Part shown: in pieces, positions 10,345-19,615 of the stretch
Layout: the number at the start of each line of letters is the position of its first letter
Numbering within the stretch: the first letter of the stretch is position 1
From: Arthrobacter dokdonellae
GTDB taxonomy: Bacteria > Actinomycetota > Actinomycetes > Actinomycetales > Micrococcaceae
Direction: 5' to 3'
DNA length: 64,000 bases
Assembly (NCBI RefSeq): GCF_003268655.1
Contig: NZ_CP029643.1
Location: forward strand, 1 to 64,000
The notes under the pieces: generated by a model
What the model was told of the DNA's origin: nothing
The model's database searches: none
What the model saw: the letters and a program-made list of their open reading frames with translations, nothing else
Position numbers and translations under genes: made by a program

Positions 10345-11865
10345 TTAGAACAGTCCCTGTGGGGCGGCATCGAGGTCGATGACGCCGGGGGCGGCGGTGA
10401 TGTTCAGCTGGTCAAGCTCGCCCGGGCCCAGGTCCGGGAGGCTTTCGGCGGCGGCGAGGAAACGTTCGATTTCCTGCTCGGCGACGAGTCCGGCGGCGAG
10501 GGTGCGGAACTTGTTGATGTACTGCTGGCGGGCGAAGGGCCGGGCGCCGAGGGGGTGGGCGTCGGCCACGGAGATCTCATCGGTGATGACTGTGCCATCG
10601 TTCAGGGTGATCTCCACGGAGCCGCCGAAGGCCTTTTCGGCGATGTCCAGCGAGTGGTAGCGGCGGGTCCATTCGGCATCCTCAACGGTGCTGACCTTGT
10701 TCCACAGCTCGACGGTGTCGGCCCGGCCGGCACGCTCCGGGGCGTAGGAATCAACGTGGTGCCAGGAGCCGTCCTGCAGGGCGACGGTGAAGATGTACGG
10801 GATGGAGTGGTCCAGAGTTTCGCGGCTGGCCGTGGGGCTGTACTTCTGCGGATCGTTGGCCCCGGAACCGATGACGTAGTGCGTGTGGTGGCTCGTTTTG
10901 ATCAGGACCGACTTCACGTTCGCGGAGTCGGTGGCTTCCGGGTGCTCCTTGTGCAGCTTGCGGGCCAGATCGATCCAGGCCTGGGCCTGGTACTCGGCGG
11001 AGTGTTCCTTGGTGTACGTGTCCATGATGGCGCGCTTTGCCTCGCCCGCTTCGGGCAGCGGAACCTCGTACGAGGCCTCGGGGCCATCCAGCATCCAGGC
11101 AATGACGCCGTCTTCGCCTTCGTAGATCGGCACCGGAGAGGTCTGGCCGCGCATGGAGCGGTCCACGGCCTCAACGGCCATCTTGCCAGCGAACGCCGGA
11201 GCGTGGGCCTTCCAGGTGGAAATCTCGCCCTTGCGCGACTGGCGGGTGGCGGTGGTGGTGTGCAGCGCCTGGCCAACGGACTGGAAGATCGTCTCCACAT
11301 CCAAGCCGAGGAGCGTGCCGATGCCGGCTGCGGCGGACGGGCCGAGGTGCGCCACGTGGTCAATCTTGTGCTTGTGCAGGCAGATGGCCTTGACCAGGTT
11401 GACCTGGATTTCGTAGCCGGTAGCGATGCCGCGGATCAGGTCCTTGCCGCTGGCGCCAACGTGCTGCGCGACTGCCAGGATAGGCGGAATGTTGTCCCCG
11501 GGGTGCGAGTAGTCCGCCGCGAGGAACGTGTCGTGGTAATCGAGTTCGCGGACCGCTACGCCGTTGGCCCAGGCAGCCCATTCAGGCGAAACCCTGTCGG
11601 TGATGCCAAAAACACCGGCACCCTTGCCGTTAGTGGTCGGTGCATGGGTCAGAGCCTGGGCGCGGGCGGCGACAATGGGCCCGCGGTTCAGGGAAGCGAT
11701 GGCAACCGAAGCGTTGTCGATGACCCGGTTGATGACCATCTCGGTAACGTCCGGTGTGACCTCGACGGCGTCGGCGGCCACTGCTGCGATCTTGTGGGCC
11801 AGCTGGTCTTCACGGGCGAGGTTCTCTTCGCTCTTGTAGACACGGACGGAATGTTTATTTTTCAC
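10345..11865 (-). CDS. prpD: 2-methylcitrate dehydratase
   Basis: Dehydrates 2-methylcitrate to 2-methyl-cis-aconitate without an iron-sulfur cluster. 506 residues, MmgE/PrpD family. Start taken at GTG 11865 (then [13 protein letters not shown]), because the 62 codons upstream show no family resemblance and overlap the thiolase region. A weak GAAAGA lies before it. Family stretches seen: [17 protein letters not shown] with the substrate-pocket HPGDN, and [14 protein letters not shown]. Between the thiolase (stop 11951) and this start there are 85 bp, long enough for an internal promoter. With prpB and prpC it forms a complete methylcitrate module. Confidence 0.93.
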   Translation of the reverse strand: MKNKHSVRVYKSEENLAREDQLAHKIAAVAADAVEVTPDVTEMVINRVIDNASVAIASLNRGPIVAARAQALTHAPTTNGKGAGVFGITDRVSPEWAAWANGVAVRELDYHDTFLAADYSHPGDNIPPILAVAQHVGASGKDLIRGIATGYEIQVNLVKAICLHKHKIDHVAHLGPSAAAGIGTLLGLDVETIFQSVGQALHTTTATRQSRKGEISTWKAHAPAFAGKMAVEAVDRSMRGQTSPVPIYEGEDGVIAWMLDGPEASYEVPLPEAGEAKRAIMDTYTKEHSAEYQAQAWIDLARKLHKEHPEATDSANVKSVLIKTSHHTHYVIGSGANDPQKYSPTASRETLDHSIPYIFTVALQDGSWHHVDSYAPERAGRADTVELWNKVSTVEDAEWTRRYHSLDIAEKAFGGSVEITLNDGTVITDEISVADAHPLGARPFARQQYINKFRTLAAGLVAEQEIERFLAAAESLPDLGPGELDQLNITAAPGVIDLDAAPQGLF

Positions 11866-11950
11866 GTTGATTCTTTCAAAGGATTGCGGATGACGGCTTA
11901 TGGACCGCGCAGGTGTGACACTTCGCGATGTGGTTGAGGAGGAGGTGGAG

Positions 11951-13168
11951 CTAGTTCCGGTAGAGCAGCAGCGCTTCGCCCTGTCCACCGCCCCCGCAGA
12001 GGGCGACCGCCGCGCGGCCCGCTCCCCGGCGGAGCAGTTCGTTGGCGGCATGAAGTGCTAGGCGCGCACCGGAAGCTCCGATGGGATGGCCCAAAGCGAT
12101 GGCCCCGCCGTGTATGTTGCAGCGGTCCAAGGGGATTCCCAACTCGTTCAACGACTGAACCGCGACGGCGCCGAAAGCCTCATTGATCTCGATGAAGTCG
12201 AGATCTTCTGCGGTCCACCCGGCCCGTGCCAGCGCCGCACGGGTAGCGTTCGAGGGCTGTGAATGCAGTGAATTGTCGGGACCAGCTACTTGGCCCGGGG
12301 CGCTGACGACGGCAAGTATCTCAAGTTGGAGTCGTTCGGCGTTGGCGCGGCTAGTGAGGACAAGGGCTGCAGCTCCATCGGAGAGGGGCGAGGCGTTTCC
12401 TGCCGTGATGCTGCCATCCGCGGCAAATGCGGGACGTAATTGGGACAGGACCTCGAGGTCCGTGCCCGGTCTTATTTGTTCGTCCCTGTCAAGAACCAGG
12501 GACTGTCCCTTCCTACCGTGAACAGTGATGGGTACGATTTCGTCCTTGAACACTCCTTCGTCGGCTGCCTGAGCAGCTCGCCGATGGGACGCTGCTGCCA
12601 CCTCGTCCTGTTGGCGTCTCCCTATGCTGTGCACCTGGTTGCCTCGTTCAGTCAGAAGGCCCATAGAGACACCTTCTTGCGCGTCGCTGAGTCCGTCGCT
12701 GACGAGTGAATCGATCATGTTGCCGCCGCCGTATAGCCATCCTTGGCGCGAGCCAGGCAGCAGGTGCGGACTATGACTCATGGATTCCTGCCCCCCGGCA
12801 ACAACTACTTCCGCATCACCGGCGCGGATGAGGCGGGCAGCATCTATGACGGCGGTAAGCCCGGACAGGCAGACTTTGTTTATTGTGGTCGCAGGTACCG
12901 TCCCGCTGATTCCGGCTTTTAGTGCGGTCTGGCGGGCCGGATTCTGTCCGGAGCCCGCCTGCACGACCTGGCCGATCACGACGGCATCTACCAGGCCCGG
13001 ATCGATGCCGGCCTTTTCAAGTGCTCCGCTTACTGCTGCTGCACCGAGTTCTACCGCGGTCAATCCCGCCAACTGGCCGTTGAGCTTGCCCTGGGGAGTT
13101 CGGGCACCACCGATAATCACTACATCCTCCGGATGGGAGGGAATTTCATGTGCTGGATTGTTGTGCAT
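11951..13168 (-). CDS. acetyl-CoA acyltransferase (thiolase)
   Basis: Thiolase of 405 residues, catalysing CoA-dependent cleavage of a 3-ketoacyl-CoA. The nucleophile Cys100 lies in INKVCLSGL, the active-site His in [14 protein letters not shown], and the second Cys in [20 protein letters not shown] is also intact. It follows the SDR by 35 bp. In an operon with an HSD10-like SDR and the methylcitrate genes, the best-fitting reaction is cleavage of 2-methylacetoacetyl-CoA to acetyl-CoA and propionyl-CoA (isoleucine pathway). That substrate is inferred, not shown by sequence. Confidence 0.92.
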   Translation of the reverse strand: MHNNPAHEIPSHPEDVVIIGGARTPQGKLNGQLAGLTAVELGAAAVSGALEKAGIDPGLVDAVVIGQVVQAGSGQNPARQTALKAGISGTVPATTINKVCLSGLTAVIDAARLIRAGDAEVVVAGGQESMSHSPHLLPGSRQGWLYGGGNMIDSLVSDGLSDAQEGVSMGLLTERGNQVHSIGRRQQDEVAAASHRRAAQAADEGVFKDEIVPITVHGRKGQSLVLDRDEQIRPGTDLEVLSQLRPAFAADGSITAGNASPLSDGAAALVLTSRANAERLQLEILAVVSAPGQVAGPDNSLHSQPSNATRAALARAGWTAEDLDFIEINEAFGAVAVQSLNELGIPLDRCNIHGGAIALGHPIGASGARLALHAANELLRRGAGRAAVALCGGGGQGEALLLYRN

Positions 13169-13203
13169 GCTTTGTCCTTTGAAATCAGTGCTGATCTGCG
13201 GGG

Positions 13204-13959
13204 CTACCGGGAGGCCATTCGCAGCGCCCCATCCATTCGGATGATTTCCCCGTTGAGATAGTCGTGTTCGATGATCGACAGTGCCAGTTGAGCGAATTCC
13301 CCGGGACGGGCTAGGCGTTTGGGGAATGTGACGCCGGCGGCAAGTCCTCGGCGGACTTCGTCGCTCACGGAGGCCATCATGGGGGTCTCCACAATGCCCG
13401 GTGCAATGGCATTTACCCGTATTCCATACTGGGCTAGGTCCCTGGCGGCAGGAAGGGTGAGGCCTACTATGCCGGCTTTTGACGAGGCGTAGGCGGCTTG
13501 GCCGATCTGGCCTTCGAAGGCAGCGATGGAGGCGGTGTTAATAATTACACCGCGTTGACCGTGTTCATCCGCGGCCGTGCGCGAGATGGCTTCAGCCGCG
13601 GAGGCGAGAACGTTGAAGGATCCGACGAGGTTGACTTCGATGACCTTTGCGAAGAGTGAGAGGTCATGCACACCTCTTTTGCCGAGGATTCGCATCGTCG
13701 GGAGAATCCCTGCGCAATTGATTACTGTCCGCAGGGGCTTGTCGGCCGAGGCTTTTAGGACGACGTCACGGATCTGGGCAACGTCGGTTACATCGGCCTC
13801 GAGGTACTCCACGCCGTTTACCGGCTGACTCTGTCCGATGGAGTCGCCGAGGTCGACGGCAAACACGTATGCGCCCTGTTCGGCGAGAACCCGGGCGGTG
13901 GCTGCGCCAAGGCCTGACGCGCCACCGGTAACGATTGCTGCAGTATTGCTGAGCTCCAT
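13204..13959 (-). CDS. SDR, 3-hydroxyacyl-CoA dehydrogenase type II-like
   Basis: Short-chain dehydrogenase of 251 residues. The nucleotide motif TGGASGLG lies at about residues 11-18, an acidic residue after the second strand (VDLGD) suggests NAD, NCAG follows, then the catalytic Ser and YASSK (Tyr-Lys). PKRLARPGEFAQLA and YLNGEIIRMDGALRM resemble the HSD17B10 group, which oxidises 2-methyl-3-hydroxybutyryl-CoA in isoleucine breakdown. ATG 13959 has GGAGGAG-type spacing upstream. It lies between the acyl-CoA dehydrogenase and thiolase genes, the order expected for beta-oxidation of a branched acyl-CoA. Confidence 0.88.
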   Translation of the reverse strand: MELSNTAAIVTGGASGLGAATARVLAEQGAYVFAVDLGDSIGQSQPVNGVEYLEADVTDVAQIRDVVLKASADKPLRTVINCAGILPTMRILGKRGVHDLSLFAKVIEVNLVGSFNVLASAAEAISRTAADEHGQRGVIINTASIAAFEGQIGQAAYASSKAGIVGLTLPAARDLAQYGIRVNAIAPGIVETPMMASVSDEVRRGLAAGVTFPKRLARPGEFAQLALSIIEHDYLNGEIIRMDGALRMASR

Positions 13960-14046
13960 TTGATTGCTCCTCCGTGGGGCGTTTGGTCCCGTGACAGTGC
14001 ATGTGATGATGCGGCCGTTATTGGTGTGGATGGCAGCGGCATTGAA

Positions 14047-15261
14047 TCAGGCGAACGCCGAGATCCCGGTCAGTGCCCGCCCGACTAAGAGAGCGTTTAT
14101 TTCGTAGCTGCCCTCATAGGAGTAGATCGCTTCTGCGTCCGCGAAAATTTTCGCCATCTCGAAGTCGGTGCTGATTCCATTGCCTCCGACGATTGACCTG
14201 CCGAGCGCCACGGTCTTGCGCATCCGCTCTGTGCAGCTTGCTTTTGCCAGCGCAGCATGGTCCATGGTGAGAAGGCCCGACTCTGTTAGGCGTGCGAGTT
14301 GGATCATCAGGGAAAGGGACATCGTGGCGTTTCCGATCATTCGCGCCAGTTGGTCCTGAATGAGCTGGAAGGAAGCGATTGGTTTGCCGAATTGCTTGCG
14401 CTGGAGTGCGTATGCCCTCGCAACGTCGAATGCTGCAAACTGCTGGCCTACGGCCTGCCAGCTGACCCACACCCTTGAGTGCAGGAGGAGGGAGTTGGCA
14501 TCCCGGAACGTTCGTGTTCCTGGCAGCCAGTTGGTGAACGGGATTCTGACGTTATTCAGGGTGATATTGGCGTTCTGAATGATGCGGACAGCTGTCTTGT
14601 TCGATATGGCTTCAGTGCGGAAGCCCTCGGTGCCTTTCTCGACGATGAACCCTTTGATCTGGTCGTCGGCTGTATCGCGGGCCCAGACCAGGACGTAATC
14701 CGCGAAGGTACCGTTGCCGATCCATCGTTTGTGGCCATTCAGAATCCATTCATCTCCGCTTCGGGTTGCGGTGGTTTCCATCTGCCTGGAAATGTCGGAC
14801 CCGTGCAGGGGCTCCGTAAGGGCGAAGGCTCCTACTTTCTTGAGCGATAGCAGGTCTGGAAGCATGGTCTGACGATGCTCATCGGAGCCCAATTCGCGGA
14901 TTGCTGTGGTGAACAGTTCGTCATGGACGCCAAAAAACGTGGACACAGAGGTATCCGCGCGTGCGAATTCCATCTGAATCAGACCGGCCAACAGATGCCC
15001 ACGGCTATTCAATCCGGTCAGTTGCTGCTTGCCCAGTTTGGGTAGGAGCTCAAATGGGAATTCCGCTCGATTCCAAAAATCAACGGCGATTGGACGTACT
15101 TCTTGCTGGAAGAAGTTGCGGGCCTGGGCGAGCTGGGTCTGCTCGGCTGCGGTGAGAAGGCCCGAAAGGTAAAGAAGATCGGCCTCGGGGTAGGGCGGCA
15201 AGTCATCCTGAACTTCTGGCGCTGCGGATGCAGGCCCCGGCCCTTTCTGGAGCACCGGCAT
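14047..15261 (-). CDS. acyl-CoA dehydrogenase (glutaryl-CoA dehydrogenase-like)
   Basis: FAD-dependent acyl-CoA dehydrogenase, 404 residues from ATG 15261 (MPVLQKG), which has AGAGGA five bases upstream. A 16-codon extension upstream is less likely. Blocks seen: FALTEPLHGSDISRQ, WILNGHKRWIGNG, RKQFGKPIASFQLIQ, GGNGIS, and near the C terminus YSYEGSYEINALLVGRALTG. The last block matches the glutaryl-CoA dehydrogenase subgroup (TYEGTHDI...LILGRAITG), whose catalytic Glu lies in YEG. Neighbours suggest 2-methylbutyryl-CoA or isobutyryl-CoA as substrate, while the subgroup suggests glutaryl-CoA. This cannot be settled from the sequence. Confidence 0.9.
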   Translation of the reverse strand: MPVLQKGPGPASAAPEVQDDLPPYPEADLLYLSGLLTAAEQTQLAQARNFFQQEVRPIAVDFWNRAEFPFELLPKLGKQQLTGLNSRGHLLAGLIQMEFARADTSVSTFFGVHDELFTTAIRELGSDEHRQTMLPDLLSLKKVGAFALTEPLHGSDISRQMETTATRSGDEWILNGHKRWIGNGTFADYVLVWARDTADDQIKGFIVEKGTEGFRTEAISNKTAVRIIQNANITLNNVRIPFTNWLPGTRTFRDANSLLLHSRVWVSWQAVGQQFAAFDVARAYALQRKQFGKPIASFQLIQDQLARMIGNATMSLSLMIQLARLTESGLLTMDHAALAKASCTERMRKTVALGRSIVGGNGISTDFEMAKIFADAEAIYSYEGSYEINALLVGRALTGISAFA

Positions 15262-15600
15262 GGTTCCTCTTCTCTGACGTTCGGTTTGTTGTTTGACGGT
15301 CTGGTTCAAGCCCGGCCACGTTTATGGGGAGCTTGCCTATGGACTTGAAAGTTCGATGGGATGAAGCGCTTCTAGCCCGAATCTTGGTTTACGAGCTGCC
15401 GGCTGAGTCCTTCGCCTTGGGAGCCAACGGATGCTGCCGTCGGCAACACTATTTGGCCCGCTGTCACACCCCTTTGGAGGGAGGGCCGATGTTGGCTGAC
15501 TTCAACCCACGATCCGATCGGGATGGCCGGTCATCTGCCACTAGGGAGCGGCCTTATCATGGCGGCCGTACTCGGGATTTAGGTTGTTACCTGTGGTGGT
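15262..15600. other. intergenic gap within operon
   Basis: About 340 bp separate the E2 stop from the acyl-CoA dehydrogenase start. No gene was recognised. It may hold a second promoter or be a scar of a lost gene. Confidence 0.45.
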
Positions 15601-16926
15601 TTAGAGCAGCGCCAGGCCGGGTTCTCTGAGGAGCGCGGCTGTGTCTGCTAATAGCTGTGAGCCCTGCTGTCCATCCATGATCCGGTGGTCAAAGGACAGT
15701 GCCAGCTGGAGGACGGATCGCGGCTCGATTCTTTCGCCTTTTTCGTCCTCTACGACCCAGGGGGCCCGACGAACTGTTCCTACCGCCAGGATCGCGGCCT
15801 CCCCTGGGTTCAAGATTGGTGTGCCGGTGTCAATTCCGAAAACGCCGATATTCGTGATCGTGACTGTGCCGTTGGTCATCGCCGCTTGTTCGGTCTTGCC
15901 CGACCTGGCTGTCGAGGCCAGGTCGCCGATCGCCGTCGCTAGTTCAGCGAGACTCAGGTACTGGGCACCCTTGATGTTGGGCACGATCAGCCCTCTCGGG
16001 GTGGCCGCCGCGATGCCCAGGTTGACTTCGCGGTACTGGATGATTTCCTGCGCGGCTTCATCCCACTTCGAGTTCGCCTCGGGCGTCCGCTGAATGGCCT
16101 TCAGGAAGGCGCCTGCCACGAAGGCAAGCGGTGTGAGCTTAACGTCCGCAAACTCCCTGCGGCGGCCTATTTCGGATTTCAATGCCAGCGTCCGTGAAAT
16201 GTCGACTGTAACGAATTCCGTGACGTGCGGTGCTGTAAACGCAGACTGCACCATGGCAGCCGCAGTGTGTTTTCGCACCCCCTTGATAGGAATACGGATA
16301 TCGCCGCCAGCGACCGGGTTTACTTGTGCCTTCAGGGCACCAACCGGGGTGTCGCTGGAACCATTGTCGCTGGCGCGTGCCCGGAGCACGTCTTCGCGGG
16401 TGCATATGCCGCCAGGCCCGGTGGGTTCTACGGCATGCAGATTGAGGCCAAGGTCTTTTGCCAGCTTTCTGACCGGCGGGCTCGCCTTTGGGCGCCGGGT
16501 TTCGGCAGGTGGCTGAACCGCTGAACTTTCCTGAACTTCGCTTGGGACCGTTCGGGAGCGACGTCGCTTACTTTGAACTTCACGTGCTCCATAGCCGACC
16601 AGGAGTTTGGGATCTTCCTCATCCGCGGTGGCTGTTGACTCTTGGGACGTTCCTGACCTGTCGGATCCGTCAGCAGGCTCAGGTGATGAAGTCGCGATGC
16701 TGATGATTGGCCGTCCTACATCAACCGTTTCCCCTTGTTCGGCCAGCAATTCGCTGACTTCACCTGCAAATGGGCAAGGGAGTTCAACCAGCGATTTTGC
16801 TGTCTCGATTTCTACGATGGCTTGGTTAACCGTGACTTGGTCGCCTTGTTTGACAAGCCAGGTGATGATTTCTGCCTCGGTGAGGCCTTCACCCACGTCC
16901 GGCAGGGCGAATTGTTTTACGATCAT
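15601..16926 (-). CDS. 2-oxoacid dehydrogenase E2 (lipoyl acyltransferase)
   Basis: Dihydrolipoamide acyltransferase of 441 residues, the core of a branched-chain 2-oxoacid (or pyruvate) dehydrogenase complex. A lipoyl domain occupies about residues 3-77 with the lipoylated Lys44 in IETAKSLVEL. A Pro/charged linker follows, then a peripheral-subunit binding domain (ASPPVRKLAKDLGL, TGPGGICTREDVL, about 150-185). The catalytic domain has NIGVFGIDTGTPILNPGEAAI and ends with SFDHRIMDG (His and Asp active site). ATG 16926 lies 15 bp after the E1-beta remnant. The linked genes favour the branched-chain complex. No intact E1-alpha, E1-beta or E3 is present, so the subunit is orphaned here. Confidence 0.92.
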   Translation of the reverse strand: MIVKQFALPDVGEGLTEAEIITWLVKQGDQVTVNQAIVEIETAKSLVELPCPFAGEVSELLAEQGETVDVGRPIISIATSSPEPADGSDRSGTSQESTATADEEDPKLLVGYGAREVQSKRRRSRTVPSEVQESSAVQPPAETRRPKASPPVRKLAKDLGLNLHAVEPTGPGGICTREDVLRARASDNGSSDTPVGALKAQVNPVAGGDIRIPIKGVRKHTAAAMVQSAFTAPHVTEFVTVDISRTLALKSEIGRRREFADVKLTPLAFVAGAFLKAIQRTPEANSKWDEAAQEIIQYREVNLGIAAATPRGLIVPNIKGAQYLSLAELATAIGDLASTARSGKTEQAAMTNGTVTITNIGVFGIDTGTPILNPGEAAILAVGTVRRAPWVVEDEKGERIEPRSVLQLALSFDHRIMDGQQGSQLLADTAALLREPGLALL

Positions 16927-16941
16927 GGTTCATCTCGTCCG

Positions 16942-17208
16942 TTAGTAGTTGGAGCTGCGGTCAACCGCATCAAGGATTCTGTCCAGCCCGGGAAGCCACT
17001 CTTCTTCCAGCCTGCTTGAGGGTGGGCGTGACGTGCCGGTGACTCTGATTACTGGGGCCTCCAAAGAATGGTTGCCGCGCTATTCACCAGGGGCGGGATC
17101 TCTCCTCCGATTCCTGCGCAACGGGAGGCCCCGTGAGCCACCGCTAACCGCCTCGTCCGCTCTACGGAACTGATTCACGTCGGGGGCGATTACCAAAACC
17201 TCACACAT
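16942..17208 (-). pseudogene. 2-oxoacid dehydrogenase E1-beta, internally deleted
   Basis: The frame ending at 16942 reads LEAPVIRVTG then SRLEEEWLPGLDRILDAVDR, which is the C-terminal end of the beta subunit of branched-chain/pyruvate dehydrogenase E1. The frame opens normally at ATG 17208 behind GAGGAGG, but the first 42 codons (MCEVLVIAPDVNQF...) hit a stop and do not match the family. About 270 bp remain of an expected 1 kb, so most of the gene is missing and the junction is out of frame. The E2 gene follows after 15 bp. E1-alpha is absent. Confidence 0.7.
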
Positions 17209-17353
17209 GGGTGCCTCCTCATCTAATCGGTAGTAGTGCTGATTGATCTGATACCTAACCTTGAGATGTGCCTGCGGCTATGGTCAACTTATAAGCACTT
17301 AACTAAGCATCAGATGTAGATGAGGGAAACTTTGCGGGATTCAGCTGGACGAA
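17209..17353. promoter_or_regulatory. divergent control region, Lrp gene / catabolic operon
   Basis: 145 bp between divergent starts at 17208 and 17354, AT-rich for this window around AACTTATAAGCACTTAACT (about 17287). It is the logical binding region for the Lrp-type protein. Exact promoter and operator sites are not assigned. Confidence 0.4.
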
Positions 17354-17857
17354 ATGATTAGTATCGATAGGCTCGACTCGGAGCTCCTGAAGAGGCTCGA
17401 CAGCAACGCCCGTGCTGGTGTCGCAGACCTTGCCGCCCAGTTGGGCATCTCCCGCAACACGGTTCTGGCCCGACTCCAACGTTTGGAGAAGCGCGGTGTG
17501 CTCCAAAAATTCAGACCGGTTGTAGACCTCGAAGCAGCCGGAATCCCGGTGCAGGCATTCGTTGGTCTGGAACTCGATCAGCGGCAGCTGCGCAACGTCG
17601 TCATAGCACTCAGCCAGATCCCGGAGGTCCTTGAGGTAACGACCCAGGCGGGCAGGGAAGACCTCCTGGTAAGAGTGGCATCCGCAACACTCCAGGAGCT
17701 TCAAGCCGCCGCAGCGCGGATGGTCGATATTCCCGGCGTCAGGCACACGAATACAACCCTCACGGTGTCGACCCCCCTCCCCTATCGTGTCCAGCCGCTG
17801 CTTGACCATTTAACGAAGGATTTAGGTTGGGGACGTTCTACTCCACTCCCCGACTGA
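17354..17857 (+). CDS. Lrp/AsnC-family transcriptional regulator
   Basis: 167-residue regulator. Winged helix-turn-helix at about residues 5-50 (LDSELLKRLDSNARAGVADL, then LGISRNTVLARLQRLEKRGV), followed by a RAM ligand-binding domain (EVLEVTTQAGREDLLVRV, VRHTNTTLTVST). Such proteins sense amino acids or their keto acids. Divergent placement from the branched-chain acyl-CoA operon argues for a BkdR-like role in controlling that operon. A short CCCGGC/GCCGGG hairpin follows the stop at 17858-17875. Confidence 0.92.
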   Translation: MISIDRLDSELLKRLDSNARAGVADLAAQLGISRNTVLARLQRLEKRGVLQKFRPVVDLEAAGIPVQAFVGLELDQRQLRNVVIALSQIPEVLEVTTQAGREDLLVRVASATLQELQAAAARMVDIPGVRHTNTTLTVSTPLPYRVQPLLDHLTKDLGWGRSTPLPD

Positions 17858-18582
17858 CCCGGCTCTACTGCCGGGCCGAGGCGCGCAGATGCGGTTATTG
17901 CAGCAAGGGTGGGCATGCCAAGAGTCCGCCGTTTTCAAGGCCTTCCGCAAGCCTCTAATGCCAACGCCTGCTGAGCCGTTCGCGGCCCCCTGTCCGTATC
18001 TCTGCGGTGCCCAGCAGTCGGGACTTTCAGGGGTTTGATGTTTGAATCTCTGCCTGCTGAAAGCCAGCTTTCATGGCCCGTCTGCGGGAAGGCCCTGAGC
18101 CGCAGTAAGGCAGTTTCCCGTGGCCGCCGACCTATCAGGTCAAAATCTCCGTTTCGACGACGAAGCCGGCCGCGGCGCGGACCACCTAATGAGACCAGGG
18201 TGATACAGGATCGATGTGCTCGCTACGCCGACCGGGCTAGGTGGCGAGCATCGGTGTGCACTGTTCTTAGTGCTCGGGCGGCCAGGCGCCCTTGCAGTGG
18301 GGCGCCCGGCCGTCGCTGCGCCGGGAAGCAGAACGAGTGCCGCCAAACTTTTTCGGGTTTGTTTTCACATCCGTCCACAGGGCTGCTAGGTAATACGGCA
18401 GGGGTGGGCGATCGAGGCAGGGCCGTTGTAACCGTGACCTGCGAACCGAACTGGTCGGCTCCCAGAGCTTCCATCTCTGGATCCCCATTCCGCCCGGTTT
18501 TGCCTAAAAGTTAGCTGCAATGCCGACCGGAAGTCATAGAGTCGCCCGGCGCCGGACGATCGGCGAGAAAAACGCCACAGAT
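17858..18582. other. intergenic stretch, no gene recognised
   Basis: 725 bp of high-GC sequence between the Lrp gene and the end of the DUF2520 gene. Apart from the small hairpin at 17858-17875, no gene, repeat or RNA was identified. Open frames lack ribosome sites and family resemblance. Confidence 0.5.
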
Positions 18583-19497
18583 TTATGACCCACCACTGGC
18601 ATGCTGTGGCTCGGAACCGTTGGAGGGAGCGCCCACTGCCTGCCCAACCCGCTGTCTTACGTCTTCGGAGATTCGTCCGGCGGTTAGGGCAATATCCGCT
18701 CCGGCTTGGGACATTACCCCATACACGGGGAGGATTTCAGGCATTCGTTCCGAGAGGGCGCGGATATGCTCAGTCACCGTTCCGATGTCACCGCGTACCA
18801 CTGGCCCGGTAGCTCCGGCGGCGCCTCGCACGAGTGCGTTTTCCAGCGCTGCCGCCAGCGCCGGGCGAAGCACTTCAGATGTGTCCTTAATCGAGATGCT
18901 TGCGAGCATGGCCGATGACTGAACAATCAGGGTTACCAGGTGATTGCTGGCATGGGTCATAGCTGCGTGGTACATGATGCGGTCTGATTCGTCGACCTTG
19001 AAGGGGATCCCGCCCATGTCCTGGACGAGGTTCTCTGCGGTCATCCGGTCCTCTGCAGTCACGGCAAAACGGGCACCGGTTATACGGCTCAGTTCGGTGT
19101 CCCGGTCTCCGCTGAAAGCCATTGCCGGGTGCAGCGCTATCGCCGCGGCTCCCTGCTCGCTCAGGGGGCCAAGCACAACGGCCCCATATCTTCCGCTGAC
19201 GTGAACGACATTGACGCCGTGCCAGTCGTTTCCCTCCGCGGCCAAGGTCTCGACGAGGCCTTGCAGAACGTCATCGGGCACGGCGAGAAGTACCAGATCG
19301 GCTCCGGCGGTAGCTTCAGCAACCGTTGACGCCGCCTGGAAGTCCCCCAGTGTTTCCCGCGCCCCGTCTACGGCAGTTGGCGACGGGTCCCACACGGAAA
19401 CCACAGTGTGGCCAGCGCGAACCAACGCCGTTGCGAGAACTATGCCGACTTTGCCAGCCCCAACCAGACCGATTGAGTGCTGGTGACCACTATGCAC
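18583..19497 (-). CDS. Rossmann-fold and DUF2520 domain protein
   Basis: 304-residue two-domain protein. The N-terminal NAD(P)-binding Rossmann fold has IGLVGAGKVGIVLATAL at about residues 9-25, and the C-terminal helical DUF2520 domain follows from about residue 130 (ALHPAMAFSGD, YHAAMTHASNHLVTL). The architecture resembles ketopantoate reductase and 6-phosphogluconate dehydrogenase. In actinobacteria this family commonly lies beside panC, and here panC is 6 kb away in the same cluster. It starts at GTG 19497, overlapping the stop of a small upstream frame by eight bases. Ketopantoate/pantoate oxidoreductase activity is a reasonable guess. Enzymatic function of the family is not established to my knowledge. 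Confidence 0.85.
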   Translation of the reverse strand: MHSGHQHSIGLVGAGKVGIVLATALVRAGHTVVSVWDPSPTAVDGARETLGDFQAASTVAEATAGADLVLLAVPDDVLQGLVETLAAEGNDWHGVNVVHVSGRYGAVVLGPLSEQGAAAIALHPAMAFSGDRDTELSRITGARFAVTAEDRMTAENLVQDMGGIPFKVDESDRIMYHAAMTHASNHLVTLIVQSSAMLASISIKDTSEVLRPALAAALENALVRGAAGATGPVVRGDIGTVTEHIRALSERMPEILPVYGVMSQAGADIALTAGRISEDVRQRVGQAVGAPSNGSEPQHASGGS

Positions 19498-19615
19498 GGG
19501 GGTTCTCTTCGGACTTGCGTGAGTTTTCCTGAACGCGCCCGGTCATAGGGCGCATAATGCTTCGTTCGAGTTCCGGCGTCCCGTCGAGGACACCGGCGGC
19601 AGTGATCAGTGCCAC
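19490..19615 (-). CDS. small ORF coupled to DUF2520 gene
   Basis: 41-codon frame (VALITAAGVLDGTPELERSI...) starting at GTG 19615 behind AAGAAGG with five-base spacing. Its TAG overlaps the GTG start of the DUF2520 gene. The good ribosome site and coupling argue for translation. I do not recognise the product. It could instead be a leader peptide or the remaining tip of a lost gene. Confidence 0.4.
   Translation of the reverse strand: MALITAAGVLDGTPELERSIMRPMTGRVQENSRKSEENPRA

Noticed and set aside
10555..11937. 460-codon plus-strand frame opposite prpD
   Set aside because: Shadow of the high-GC prpD codons. It has no family resemblance, and prpD is unmistakable on the other strand.
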